Under the pieces are notes generated by a model. That model searched no databases and was not told where the DNA came from. It worked only from the letters and a program-made list of their open reading frames with translations. From the IMG/VR virus record IMGVR_UViG_3300042731_003577, positions 1 through 56,022 of that record: DNA of 56,022 nt. One strand, 5' to 3'. A program made the translations under genes and the position numbers. Shown one piece after another: positions 1 through 8,250 of this stretch (positions are counted from its first letter, which is position 1; every line of letters begins with the position of its first letter). The stretch is from a virus.

Positions 1-875
1 ATATCAATACTATTGACGCGCGGAGTAATTCGGACCACCGGGTTGCCGATGGATACTGGCGGGTAGTTGACGGAGTAGGTTTGCACGCCTGACTGATCCG
101 AACGCTTCCAGGTACCACACTGCATCACATAGCAATCCTGCCGATCGATTCTTCCAGCGTCAGTCGCATAATCACGAGCCACCTTGTCTACAATGGCCGA
201 GTGGCCATGCCCAAAGCAAAATAATCTCACACCATGCATTGTGGCATACATCCGGTGCGCGCCACCCAGACCCTTGATTACCTGGCCACCCCATCGGCCA
301 TGGATTAAGAAGATATCGAGGCTGCCCCGGCGCTCATATTTGCTTTTGCCTCGTGATTTTGTGCGGAACCGCAACCGGATGCGGCACTTCCCGGAGTGTA
401 TAGCGCTGCAGCTGTGTGCTGATTCCCCCTCGATTGGGTTGGCCAGCTTGATCCAGTCGGTTTTGTGTTTCAGCGCCGCACAGGTGTCGCCAAGAAGGTT
501 GTAGCTGTGGCGCTTCAGAACAGCGTGCTCGTGATTGCCCGCGAGGCGGCACAGCCATTTGCGGCCCTTCTCAAAGTCAACCAGATGATCGCGTGTGGCA
601 TTCAGGCGCGCATCGTGCCCCGCCATCAGATCCGACGAGCTTGCCGTGAACCGCTTCAAATCGCCTGGCAAAATCAGATCGCTGGCGTCCCCTACGTCGA
701 CATAGGCCACCTTGTGGGGAGAATTGTCCAGCGCCCGGTAGAACTTCTTGAGTGCATCTCTGTCACATGTAGCGCTTTCCAGGTGCTTGTCAGACGTCGG
801 TACAAAATAGATAGGCTCACCGGCACGCTCCAACAAAACGTCATAAATCAGAAAACGATATGGTTGGTCCGTCAT
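1..875 (-). CDS. Calcineurin-like metallophosphoesterase (partial, C-terminus off window)
   Basis: The frame is open from ATG at 875 to the left edge, so the C-terminus is missing. The standard metallophosphoesterase motifs appear in order: D29-x-H31 in a SDKHL context, GDASD with D63, GNHEH at about residues 113-117, a HGRWGG segment near residue 185, and GHGHS near residue 210. These residues normally bind two metal ions and catalyse phosphoester hydrolysis. The natural substrate (nucleic acid end, nucleotide or protein phosphate) cannot be told. The start overlaps the stop of the upstream small membrane gene as ATGA, so translation is probably coupled. It lies at the distal end of the lysis and tail operon. 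Confidence 0.85.
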   Translation of the reverse strand, partial: MTDQPYRFLIYDVLLERAGEPIYFVPTSDKHLESATCDRDALKKFYRALDNSPHKVAYVDVGDASDLILPGDLKRFTASSSDLMAGHDARLNATRDHLVDFEKGRKWLCRLAGNHEHAVLKRHSYNLLGDTCAALKHKTDWIKLANPIEGESAHSCSAIHSGKCRIRLRFRTKSRGKSKYERRGSLDIFLIHGRWGGQVIKGLGGAHRMYATMHGVRLFCFGHGHSAIVDKVARDYATDAGRIDRQDCYVMQCGTWKRSDQSGVQTYSVNYPPVSIGNPVVRITPRVNSID

Positions 876-1231
876 TGCTGCACTTCCAGGACACGGGTGG
901 AGAGCACGATTGCGAGGATGGTCGATGCGAATGTCACGAACCCGACGAGCGCCATTCGCAGGGTCTGAAATCGGCGATACCTGGTGTATTCCTCCTCGAT
1001 CTTGGCGTATGATTGCTTCAGGGCATCGTAGTCAATGGTGAGGGCACCATACTTCAGTTTCCAGAAAACCGCCTTTTGTTTGTCGGGGTTGTCGGTAACC
1101 GATTCGGCAATCTGCCTTTCGAGGGACGGCGCCTTATTCGTAGCCCTCGCTGATATAGTCGTCGACGCGCTTAGCACGACTATCAGGGTCAGGATCGCGA
1201 GCAATCGCGCCCACCTGTGAATACATTTCAT
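872..1231 (-). CDS. Signal-peptide and C-terminal transmembrane protein, spanin-like
   Basis: The protein has 119 residues. An N-terminal signal or membrane segment covers about residues 8-30, followed by a charged helical region (about 35-85) and a second hydrophobic helix at about 90-112. The start at 1231 has a strong AGGAGG-type site; an upstream in-frame start is possible but lacks one. The first third lies inside the 3' part of the preceding membrane gene in another frame, an arrangement seen in Rz/Rz1 spanin pairs. No lipobox cysteine follows the signal, so it is not a typical o-spanin or u-spanin. A lysis role is inferred from position only. Confidence 0.6.
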   Translation of the reverse strand: MKCIHRWARLLAILTLIVVLSASTTISARATNKAPSLERQIAESVTDNPDKQKAVFWKLKYGALTIDYDALKQSYAKIEEEYTRYRRFQTLRMALVGFVTFASTILAIVLSTRVLEVQQ

Positions 1232-1364
1232 TCTTTGCCTCCTGTGTGTTGTTACTGTCTGTATCTTGTGGCCGTTTGCGACCACTCACTACAGTAAGAA
1301 TACCACCAATCGTAGCAACGATCAAGGCAAAACTGACGATGACCCATTTCCAGATTTTTCGCAT
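1134..1364 (-). CDS. Small N-terminal transmembrane protein in lysis cassette
   Basis: This 76-residue protein has one N-terminal transmembrane segment (about residues 7-27) and a hydrophilic tail, the topology of an inner-membrane spanin or antiholin. The start at 1364 follows AAGGAGG with good spacing. It overlaps the holin candidate upstream by 43 nt and the next membrane gene downstream by 98 nt in different frames. No sequence family is recognised. Confidence 0.6.
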   Translation of the reverse strand: MRKIWKWVIVSFALIVATIGGILTVVSGRKRPQDTDSNNTQEAKNEMYSQVGAIARDPDPDSRAKRVDDYISEGYE

Positions 1365-1624
1365 GCCTCATCCTCCTTTTGTTTCGGCGCTAGTACGGCA
1401 GCCACACGGCGCTTCATGGCCGTGATATGCTCTGCTGCATTACCACCACAGAATGTTACGTAAAACCCATTCAGGCCAATTATCGGCCACTTGAGCAATT
1501 CCGGCTCGATATCGAACCAGTAACCGACGATGGCAATCCCGACAGTCAGCATAGCCATTACAATTAGGCCAACGAACTTCCGGCTCACAAATTTACGATC
1601 GTCAACAGGTTTTTCAGATTTCAT
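1322..1624 (-). CDS. Putative holin
   Basis: The protein has 100 residues and two hydrophobic helices (about residues 18-36 and 44-62), with charged ends. The start at 1624 overlaps the end of the amidase gene; longer versions lack a good ribosome site. Phage holins are small two- or three-helix membrane proteins encoded beside the endolysin and open the inner membrane at lysis. That role is inferred from topology and position directly after the amidase, not from a recognised family motif. Confidence 0.6.
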   Translation of the reverse strand: MKSEKPVDDRKFVSRKFVGLIVMAMLTVGIAIVGYWFDIEPELLKWPIIGLNGFYVTFCGGNAAEHITAMKRRVAAVLAPKQKEDEACEKSGNGSSSVLP

Positions 1625-2351
1625 CGAGCAGCTCCGTTTGGGTGCGAATGTGATTGGTCCCATCGCCGACAGGACCGTCCATGTTCTTGAGAATACGCCA
1701 AGGAAACAATGGCCCTGGGTCCTTTTTCTTTCCCGGCGGCAGCGCAATATCCTGGTGCCCAACGACCCGGTTGAGTGGGATATCGAACAGCCTCACTAGA
1801 CGTTGCACCAGCTTGCGCACAGACGACAATTGAGGAGTCTTGTATGTCTCCCACCACCCCTCTATCGATTTGCCTGTGTCGTACGATATCCGGCCTCTCA
1901 CGGGCATACCGTATTTGGCGGCATTGTATTCGTGGATTACACCTCCGATCTCGTAGTACCACTGATTGTCGTTGTACTGTAGCAGTCCGTAGTTCGCAAT
2001 CTCGATGCCGATCGAGAAATAGTTTGGGTTGCACATCTCACCATCGCTATTTGCCATCTCTCCGTCGCCAGCATGCCAGGCACGTCGATCCAGGGGAACA
2101 GCTTGCACTATTGCCCCATCTCTGCCAACCAGGAAATGCGCGCTAGCCCGTGCGCGGGGGTCGCGGAACCACGTGTGACTGCCAGAGTGATGCCCACCAG
2201 CAGTGTAGTGGAGCACAATCGCGTTCCACGGATCGTGATTGACGGACTGATTTACAATTTGGCCATCATGATCGCAGTCCGCCGGACAATATTTGTTGCA
2301 GCGGTGCCGCAGTGGGCGGTGCTCGACCCATGGGTCGACTAACCATTTCAT
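1614..2351 (-). CDS. N-acetylmuramoyl-L-alanine amidase endolysin (PGRP/AmpD type)
   Basis: This 245-residue enzyme should cleave the amide bond between MurNAc and L-alanine of peptidoglycan to lyse the host. Expected zinc ligands are visible: the His of VLHYTAGG near residue 48, the His of GHQDI near residue 199, and an Asp in KKDPG about ten residues later (Asp as in AmpD rather than Cys as in T7 lysozyme). SIGIEIAN matches the family core. The first 40 residues form a cysteine-containing extension before the catalytic domain. The start overlaps the upstream membrane gene by 4 nt. There is no signal peptide, so it would need a holin. Confidence 0.92.
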   Translation of the reverse strand: MKWLVDPWVEHRPLRHRCNKYCPADCDHDGQIVNQSVNHDPWNAIVLHYTAGGHHSGSHTWFRDPRARASAHFLVGRDGAIVQAVPLDRRAWHAGDGEMANSDGEMCNPNYFSIGIEIANYGLLQYNDNQWYYEIGGVIHEYNAAKYGMPVRGRISYDTGKSIEGWWETYKTPQLSSVRKLVQRLVRLFDIPLNRVVGHQDIALPPGKKKDPGPLFPWRILKNMDGPVGDGTNHIRTQTELLDEI

Positions 2352-2665
2352 CGACCACGTCCACGGCGTTTGTATAAGGCTTCTTCTACACGTGTTAACG
2401 TCTTCTCTACTCGGTCCATTAATGCCTCCGTTTTCGTCAATCGTGCCTCGTGGTCCTCAATGCGCGCGCAGTTTGTGTCAATCCGCTTCTTAGTGGCCGT
2501 TTGCTTCTCCTTGGCTTGCGCCTTTGATTGATATACAAGATCGAGATTTGGCCTAATCACGCAGGACTGCACGGCAGTAAGGGTTGTCACGACCCCAAGG
2601 ATCACAGACAGGATCCAAGGTAACCAGGTGAAGACTTTCTTCCTGCGGTCGCTACGTTCTTTCAT
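2348..2665 (-). CDS. Membrane-anchored coiled-coil protein upstream of endolysin
   Basis: The 105-residue protein has a basic N-terminus, one transmembrane helix (about residues 13-33) and a long charged helix likely to form a coiled coil (about 45-95). This resembles an i-spanin or a holin-associated protein. GGGGAG precedes the ATG at 2665. It is translationally coupled to the amidase by an ATGA overlap, which supports a lysis role; the exact function is not known. Confidence 0.6.
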   Translation of the reverse strand: MKERSDRRKKVFTWLPWILSVILGVVTTLTAVQSCVIRPNLDLVYQSKAQAKEKQTATKKRIDTNCARIEDHEARLTKTEALMDRVEKTLTRVEEALYKRRGRGR

Positions 2666-2733
2666 TTAAAAACTCCCCATTTCTATTTCGTTTGTGCCGC
2701 GTCCATGCGAATTACAGCCCTACGGCCGATAGA

Positions 2734-3189
2734 TTATGCTGTTGCTGGATAAATCCATCCAGCAAAAACATAGTAATCTTTCTGTTTCAACAATTTTTCG
2801 AGTTCCTTGGCAATATCCATATCTGGAACAGTTGGGAAATCAGACACATCTAGCTTTTTAGGTTCAATCACGGATGGGACATGGTTCTTGTGGAAAAATG
2901 CATATATCGCTGGCACTTCACCATCCATCTGAATCCACGTATCATATTTTTCTGACTGGCTGTCAAGGTCGGGCAGAAACAGTGGTATAGAATCCCCACT
3001 TACGACCAGTGTAACCGTATCTTCGATTATTTGTACATCAACCGTACCGCCATCATCGTCAAAGAGAACGGCACTTGACCAGTTTACAACACCAGTGCCA
3101 TCCAACAACTTCTCCTTCTTCACCTTGTCTACCTTTGTCGCGCTTAATGACAACAACGGCTTTTTGTCAGTTGGCGCTGCCACAATCAT
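2734..3189 (-). CDS. Hypothetical protein at end of tail-fibre operon
   Basis: A 151-residue acidic, beta-rich protein of unknown function. The start at 3189 has GGGGGAG seven bases upstream; an ATG at 3213 overlapping the previous stop is possible but has no ribosome site. It follows the fibre/adhesin-like genes, so it may be a virion component or fibre chaperone, an inference from position alone. Confidence 0.6.
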   Translation of the reverse strand: MIVAAPTDKKPLLSLSATKVDKVKKEKLLDGTGVVNWSSAVLFDDDGGTVDVQIIEDTVTLVVSGDSIPLFLPDLDSQSEKYDTWIQMDGEVPAIYAFFHKNHVPSVIEPKKLDVSDFPTVPDMDIAKELEKLLKQKDYYVFAGWIYPATA

Positions 3190-3209
3190 TGTGCTCTCCC
3201 CCACGTGCA

Positions 3210-3689
3210 TCATTTCACGGAAACGTAGTCAAACTCAGCATATCCAGCGCCGCCGATCACTTGGCCGAACAAGCGGAGATGGTCATAGCTAGACGATGTG
3301 ACCAAAACCGAAAATGTTTGCCAGCTTGTAGATGTTGTTCCAACCCATGCGAATGTAGTGCCAACCCCGATTTCATAGAGCCCAATGGCCGGCTTCCACG
3401 AGCCATCGCCTCGCGCACGCCCGCGCACAGTGAATGATGATGGGAACGCAACATTCTGCCACGCATATGGGTATGTGGTCCCATTCCACGCCACCCGCAA
3501 TGCCTGCCCACCGACAATTGACTGCTTCGTCAGAACAGCGTTACTTCCCGCTGTCCAATCCGCAACACCAACTGCCTCCATATCCCAGTCAGTGACCAGT
3601 TCTGGCTTGGCAACGTTAATAATCCCCCATCCGTCGACCAATTCCGGATTGATCTCGGATGTCAGTTTGTGTTGCCAGAATAATCCCAT
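3210..3689 (-). CDS. Carbohydrate-binding-like jelly-roll protein (putative receptor-binding accessory)
   Basis: The 159-residue protein is rich in aromatic residues and short beta strands, in a pattern like carbohydrate-binding or discoidin-like jelly rolls (W-x-V-G-x-T-x-T-S-W near residues 113-122, ending in a F-D-Y-V-x-V strand). Such domains in tail proteins usually bind host glycans. The family call is from pattern only. It overlaps its neighbours by a few bases at both ends, in the fibre operon. Confidence 0.6.
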   Translation of the reverse strand: MGLFWQHKLTSEINPELVDGWGIINVAKPELVTDWDMEAVGVADWTAGSNAVLTKQSIVGGQALRVAWNGTTYPYAWQNVAFPSSFTVRGRARGDGSWKPAIGLYEIGVGTTFAWVGTTSTSWQTFSVLVTSSSYDHLRLFGQVIGGAGYAEFDYVSVK

Positions 3690-4057
3690 TATACTGTAGC
3701 CGCCTTCAGGGTGAAATTATCACCAGATGGGGATGTAAAGTCGACCGTCAGGCGTACATAGTCTGCTACAGTGACGTCATATCGAGTGCTAAAATTGACG
3801 TTGCCAGTCACCGCCAACTTGTCGCTGTAGAGACTAAGCGTCCCAACACCACCAGATATGTCCCGGCTGGTCAAGCGTGAGTAGTACGCGCCACTGTCGG
3901 TCGAGAATTCTGGTATAATTTCTACATGTGTCGCGGAGCCATGCGAGAAAAGAACCTCTACGAAAAGCTCGGTTTTGTTAGAAACATCGATCGTCGCCTG
4001 GCGCTCGGCTTCATCCGCGCCCGAGGAAACACTTCTAAGTAGTACTGTGTTTGCCAT
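3689..4057 (-). CDS. Hypothetical beta-rich virion-associated protein
   Basis: This 122-residue protein begins MANTVLLRSVSSGAD and consists of alternating hydrophobic strands without cysteines or membrane segments. It sits between the propeller fibre and the jelly-roll gene, and overlaps the latter by 1 nt. Its composition fits a structural tail-fibre or decoration domain. No family is recognised. Confidence 0.65.
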   Translation of the reverse strand: MANTVLLRSVSSGADEAERQATIDVSNKTELFVEVLFSHGSATHVEIIPEFSTDSGAYYSRLTSRDISGGVGTLSLYSDKLAVTGNVNFSTRYDVTVADYVRLTVDFTSPSGDNFTLKAATV

Positions 4058-4075
4058 TCTATTACCCCGTGTCTG

Positions 4076-5272
4076 TTAAGATAATTCTACAAGATCTGTG
4101 CCAGTATCCGATCTAAAAATGAGCGCATCACCACCACTCGTTCCGCCGACCAGCCACCAAACACCATCATACCCAATCGTGCTGAATATGGCGGCATTTT
4201 GCTGGAGTTGTCTCTGCCCCCATTTTTTGCCACTAACGGATGACACCAAATATGGCTCAGCCGAGATCACATTCCCCCCGGCGACGATAACGCCGTTGTT
4301 TGCGGATACACACTGTAAAAGTTCGTCTATCGGGTTACTGCGCTCCGTCCACGTCGTTCCATCCGGACTGGTGACTATGTATGCGTCTGTGCCGTCATTT
4401 TGGCCAACAGCAATAAACAACGCGTTAACTTCATCATAATCAACCCCATACAATGATAGATTACTGGCGTTGCTGCGTTCTGTCCAAGTGGTCCCGTCCG
4501 GACTGGTGACCATGTACGCATCCGTACCATCGGCCCCACCAACAGCGACAAACAAGCTCAGATCGGAGCTCCAGACTACGCTGTTCAGCGCGATATTTTT
4601 CGGATTACTGCGTTCTGTCCAGGTGGTCCCATCCGGGCTTGTAATTATATAAGCGTCGGTCCCGTCCGGATTTCCGACAGCAACAAACAAACTTAAATCG
4701 GAACTCCACACTACGCTGTTCAGTCTAAAGTTTTTCGGGTTGCTGCGCTCCGTCCATGATGCCCCGTTGCCACTGATTACATACGCGTCTGTCCCATCGG
4801 CATTTCCAACAGCAACGAATGTACCGGCCCCATCATTGGCAACACCCTGCAATGCAAAATTTTTCGCGTTTGCGGCTTCCGACCAAGTTATTGGGTATGT
4901 CCCCAATGTATCAGAATATATTGTGTACGCGTCTGTCCCGTCAGCCGCGCCTACCGCAACAATGCGCCCCAGTGATGGGTCAACCGACACGCCGTACAAA
5001 GCGAAAGATTTCGGATTAGATTGCTCTGCCCAGTTGTGTGTGACCGATGCAAGCGCCATTTTTGTTATCATTTTTGACAACTGGTGGTTATCAGATGTGT
5101 CAAGCTCTGTCCCAAGCTGCTCGCATGCGCCGGCGATTTCTTCCTGGACGGCGTTTGCCCAGTCGTCACTAACTGTGGTCGCGGCACCGGTCGGAGGCGA
5201 ACCCTCGGTGAACCCGTGCTTTCCGCTACCAAACAGATCTACCGCTTTGTCTGCTGTATTTATTCGCTGCAT
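4076..5272 (-). CDS. Tail fibre protein with seven-bladed beta-propeller
   Basis: The first 75 residues resemble phage tail-fibre N-termini (GFTEGSPPTGAAT, then a helical DNHQLSKMI segment), which normally attach to the baseplate. The rest is seven tandem units of about 45 residues, each with a W-T-E-R-S-N start, a F-V-A-V-G strand and a D-G-T-D-A-Y turn, as in BNR or WD-like propeller blades. Seven units suggest one closed propeller, probably the receptor-binding head. Three central units are closely similar at DNA level. It follows the baseplate gene with a similar propeller by 1 nt. Confidence 0.8.
   Translation of the reverse strand: MQRINTADKAVDLFGSGKHGFTEGSPPTGAATTVSDDWANAVQEEIAGACEQLGTELDTSDNHQLSKMITKMALASVTHNWAEQSNPKSFALYGVSVDPSLGRIVAVGAADGTDAYTIYSDTLGTYPITWSEAANAKNFALQGVANDGAGTFVAVGNADGTDAYVISGNGASWTERSNPKNFRLNSVVWSSDLSLFVAVGNPDGTDAYIITSPDGTTWTERSNPKNIALNSVVWSSDLSLFVAVGGADGTDAYMVTSPDGTTWTERSNASNLSLYGVDYDEVNALFIAVGQNDGTDAYIVTSPDGTTWTERSNPIDELLQCVSANNGVIVAGGNVISAEPYLVSSVSGKKWGQRQLQQNAAIFSTIGYDGVWWLVGGTSGGDALIFRSDTGTDLVELS
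4338..4742 (-). repeat. Three 135-bp direct repeats in propeller fibre gene
   Basis: Units begin at about 4338, 4473 and 4608 on the plus strand with the shared start ctgcgYtcYgtccaNgt. They encode successive 45-residue propeller blades. The two central copies are closely similar by eye; flanking blades at both ends are more diverged. Such repeats could allow blade number to change by recombination. Confidence 0.75.
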
Positions 5273-5273
5273 C

Positions 5274-6740
5274 TTATGTCCTCAGTGTGACCTCGTTCTG
5301 TTGTATTTCTGCGCTTGCGCCAATCACCACCCAACCATAATTTTCCATCCATGTCAATCCATTCAATTGTACCACAGGCGGACCATCGAGTGTCAATTGT
5401 TCCCAGGTGATTCCATCGTCATGCGACACCTGGCACTCCCCGGATGCGCCAACAGCCACAAACGACCACAGGCCGTTATGTCGCACGCCGTAGAAATTAC
5501 CACTATACGACCCTGCCGCCGTTCGTGCGGTCCACGTAATACCGTCCAGACTGGTGAAGATTTTGCCGCCATTCCCGACCGCTACGAATGTACCATAATC
5601 CGAATCTTGGGGGTAGTAGTATGCAACACCACGCAAGGTATCGCCTGATCCACCGCCCGTTACCCGCTGTGTCCAATTAATCCCATCCGGCGAAGTTTGG
5701 ATCTCGCCATTAAAACCAACCGCGACGAGCAGCGTCAGATCGGGCGCCCAACAGACGTCGTTGAATTGATTTGTGTACCCACCCGCTATAGTCCTCGCTG
5801 TCCAGCTCCCGCCAGTGTCTGGGCGCGTGAAGATGCAGTTGCTCCCCACTGCCACATGTAGCGATAGCTCCGGTGCATGGCACAGGCCATAAATACCGTT
5901 GCCGGTGGCAGAGATGTCCGTCCAGGTGACGCCGCCGTCAAGCGATTCTTGTGCATGACCAGACGTCCCACCGATGATGATTCTATTGTTCCCGGTTGTG
6001 ACCGCATACGCGGTGCGTGCCGATCCCGGCGTCTGTGTGGTCTGGTCGGTCCATGTTACGCCGTCCTCTGAAGTCTGTACACGTGGCCTATTCGTGGTTT
6101 GGTTTTGTCCGCAAATTATGTAGCGTTTCCCGTCGTTTGCGGCCCCAAAGAAAATGTTGGTGAACGACGCATCGGGCGTCTGTTGGTTCCAAGCACCGTA
6201 TTCCTCCTCGTGGAATTGCACGTAGGAGTGTAGCCGAACATTCGAGCGGATATTGCAACGTAGTAGTGTGTCCAGGGACGTAGAATCCGCAATGTAGTAG
6301 CATTTCCAGACGTAGTGCCAAAGGGTATTTAGCTGGTCCCCAACCTGAGAAATACCGACTTTGAACGGCGGATAGGGGTGCTTGTCCCACGCAATGCGGT
6401 CATATCCAACCGCCTCGGCAATTTGCTGATACGCTGAGGGTGATTGCCCAAGAGAACCACGAAGGCGCGCCACAATCGCAGCACGGCGCTCTCCCAGGAT
6501 AGTCGGCGTCACGCATGCAGTCGGGAGACCGCACATCTCCTCCCATTCGTCTATCAGCTCGGTCGTTGTTTGCGGATCGGCCTCATCGAGCAGCTCTAAA
6601 ACTCTCGTGTCTATCCGCTCCAGCTCCACAGCCAGCGCAGTGTATAGGTTATGCAGCACACTGCCCGATTCGATTGTCCACAAGTCCCCCGTTGGAGACA
6701 GCTGAATCAGGGCCTGTACATAATCGCCATATTCGCCCAT
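5274..6740 (-). CDS. Mu gp48-like baseplate protein (DUF2313/YmfQ) fused to a beta-propeller
   Basis: Residues 1-185 match the YmfQ/DUF2313 (Mu gp48) family, which connects baseplate wedge and fibre: it opens with YVQALIQLSPTGDLWTIE and continues with a long helical region and a C-terminal strand pattern. Family members are normally about 190-200 residues. Here a further 300 residues follow, made of seven tandem units with T-W-T starts and V-A-V-G strands, again a seven-bladed propeller pattern. The fusion would place a propeller directly on the baseplate. It is separated by 1 nt from the J-like gene. Confidence 0.87.
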   Translation of the reverse strand: MGEYGDYVQALIQLSPTGDLWTIESGSVLHNLYTALAVELERIDTRVLELLDEADPQTTTELIDEWEEMCGLPTACVTPTILGERRAAIVARLRGSLGQSPSAYQQIAEAVGYDRIAWDKHPYPPFKVGISQVGDQLNTLWHYVWKCYYIADSTSLDTLLRCNIRSNVRLHSYVQFHEEEYGAWNQQTPDASFTNIFFGAANDGKRYIICGQNQTTNRPRVQTSEDGVTWTDQTTQTPGSARTAYAVTTGNNRIIIGGTSGHAQESLDGGVTWTDISATGNGIYGLCHAPELSLHVAVGSNCIFTRPDTGGSWTARTIAGGYTNQFNDVCWAPDLTLLVAVGFNGEIQTSPDGINWTQRVTGGGSGDTLRGVAYYYPQDSDYGTFVAVGNGGKIFTSLDGITWTARTAAGSYSGNFYGVRHNGLWSFVAVGASGECQVSHDDGITWEQLTLDGPPVVQLNGLTWMENYGWVVIGASAEIQQNEVTLRT

Positions 6741-6741
6741 G

Positions 6742-7809
6742 CTATACCCAAGTAAAGCTCACCGTCCCAAGCGTGCCAACCTCGTCATCGTCATAGGTCA
6801 CGTCAGCAACTGGGCTAGTGAGTGTGTGGTAGTCCTCGCCTGTGGCGGTGGAAATCGCCTCTTTGATCCAAGACAGGCGCAGCGTCCCGCCTGGCTCCGC
6901 TTTGCGTTCGAGTAGGTCGGTAAGCTCTGCTTCGATTGCAGCCTCAACAGTGGCCTGAACAGCACCAGTTTCCAGTGATGCCGTGATCGACGGACTAAGC
7001 TGCACCTCTGTCGGAGCAAACACCGTTACAACTGCATCAATCGGCGCGACAGAGTCGATGTAAGTCTGGACATCGTCGACCTCTCCACTATCGGGGATTA
7101 TTGTGACATCATTGTCGCGGACAAACGTTACCGTCACCGTCCCAGTGCCGTCGCCGTGTCCAAATTCCCAGGCGCGCGTCACCCCCGCCACCTCTTTAGC
7201 CCATGCCACGTAATCGCCAGTCCCACCGCCTTTCGGCGGTTCTTGGATCGTCTCCAGTAACCGAGTGCGTAGTGCCTCGTCTGTTTCCCGGTCGGATCCG
7301 CCAGAAAGGCCACCAGACGCTACAACGCCATCCGTGTCGATTCCTGCAACGGGTGACGTTAGCGATGCGGTTTGCCCGGCATCAGCCTGCGTTTCAGCGC
7401 CTGTATCCTCGCTCGTAACCGCAACGGTTACGCTACCGGCCGCAACGGTGCCATCGGCATCAGTGGTGTATGTATAGTCACCAACCTGTATTTGTGTGGA
7501 GGCCGGCAGCAGTGTCCCGTTCGTGCCCGTAAACGTGCAGTTTCCAGTGGACACAGTGGCCTCGGTCCGAGTAACTCCATAGATCGACGCATGCCTTGAC
7601 AGAAAGGACGACTCGGCCGTGTCGATTATAATCTGATCTGCCATTTTGTCGAGATACCCATATATCCCATGGGCAATCTGCGCCATGATTTTGGCCATCG
7701 CGTTCTCAACGGACCGCCGCAGCCAGGCATCTGACCCTGTCAAATACGTCTGCAAATCAGTGCGGCACCTATCCATCAGCGCGCTCAGGGTTGGCCTGCT
7801 AAACGCCAT
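6742..7809 (-). CDS. Baseplate assembly protein J (Mu gp47-like wedge)
   Basis: The 355-residue protein matches the baseplate_J family: an N-terminal helical region ending in SSFLSRHASIYGVTR, a beta-rich domain, then the typical E-T-D-E-A-L-R-T-R-L-L and WAKEVAGVTRAWE segments at about residues 175-220. It forms the inner wedge of the contractile baseplate. It overlaps the gp46 gene by 11 nt. Length and order fit Mu. Confidence 0.93.
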   Translation of the reverse strand: MAFSRPTLSALMDRCRTDLQTYLTGSDAWLRRSVENAMAKIMAQIAHGIYGYLDKMADQIIIDTAESSFLSRHASIYGVTRTEATVSTGNCTFTGTNGTLLPASTQIQVGDYTYTTDADGTVAAGSVTVAVTSEDTGAETQADAGQTASLTSPVAGIDTDGVVASGGLSGGSDRETDEALRTRLLETIQEPPKGGGTGDYVAWAKEVAGVTRAWEFGHGDGTGTVTVTFVRDNDVTIIPDSGEVDDVQTYIDSVAPIDAVVTVFAPTEVQLSPSITASLETGAVQATVEAAIEAELTDLLERKAEPGGTLRLSWIKEAISTATGEDYHTLTSPVADVTYDDDEVGTLGTVSFTWV

Positions 7810-8248
7810 ATTCGCCCTCCCATACGGTTTCCCACTTCGGGGCCACCTTGTCCGGCTTTTTTATGTCTACTGTGATTTTCAGCACATCGGCACGGATATA
7901 GCTGGCGGTGGCGGCGACATCATCAGCCACACCATCGTCAATCATCCACTGCAGTGCCTCGCGAACATACTGCTCCGCAAGGCGTGGTGTGTCTGACGTG
8001 CTGGCTCGCCGTTGGCGCAATAGCCACAGGCGCGACCCGATCTTGTCATTCGCCACCTCGGCGTATGCATCGCCCCACCACCCTCGCCGTGCATTTGGCT
8101 CAACACCATCACCCTCGTCGGCTTCCCGATCAGTAAATAACGAGATCAGAATGGCGGTCTTCAGCTCATCGGCCTGGGCAATATTGCCGTTGTCACCGAC
8201 CACCAAATCGCCGGTCTGATCATCGTTATTGAATTGCATTCGTATCAT
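7799..8248 (-). CDS. Baseplate protein gp46 (Mu-like, GP46/gp25-related)
   Basis: This 149-residue protein has the GP46 signature: a short N-terminal strand, LKTAILISLFTDREAD, then RRGWWGDAY and a C-terminal I-T-V-D-I strand. In Mu it is a wedge component that helps attach the sheath to the baseplate. The ATG at 8248 has a GGTGG site; the ORF can also begin with GTG at 8254 within the preceding stop region. Confidence 0.9.
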   Translation of the reverse strand: MIRMQFNNDDQTGDLVVGDNGNIAQADELKTAILISLFTDREADEGDGVEPNARRGWWGDAYAEVANDKIGSRLWLLRQRRASTSDTPRLAEQYVREALQWMIDDGVADDVAATASYIRADVLKITVDIKKPDKVAPKWETVWEGEYGV

Positions 8249-8250
8249 CG

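Noticed and set aside
465-968. Plus-strand 167-codon frame
   Set aside because: It is antisense to the phosphoesterase gene, whose motifs and frame are clear.
4740-5648. Plus-strand 302-codon frame
   Set aside because: It is antisense across two propeller genes and owes its length to their repeats.
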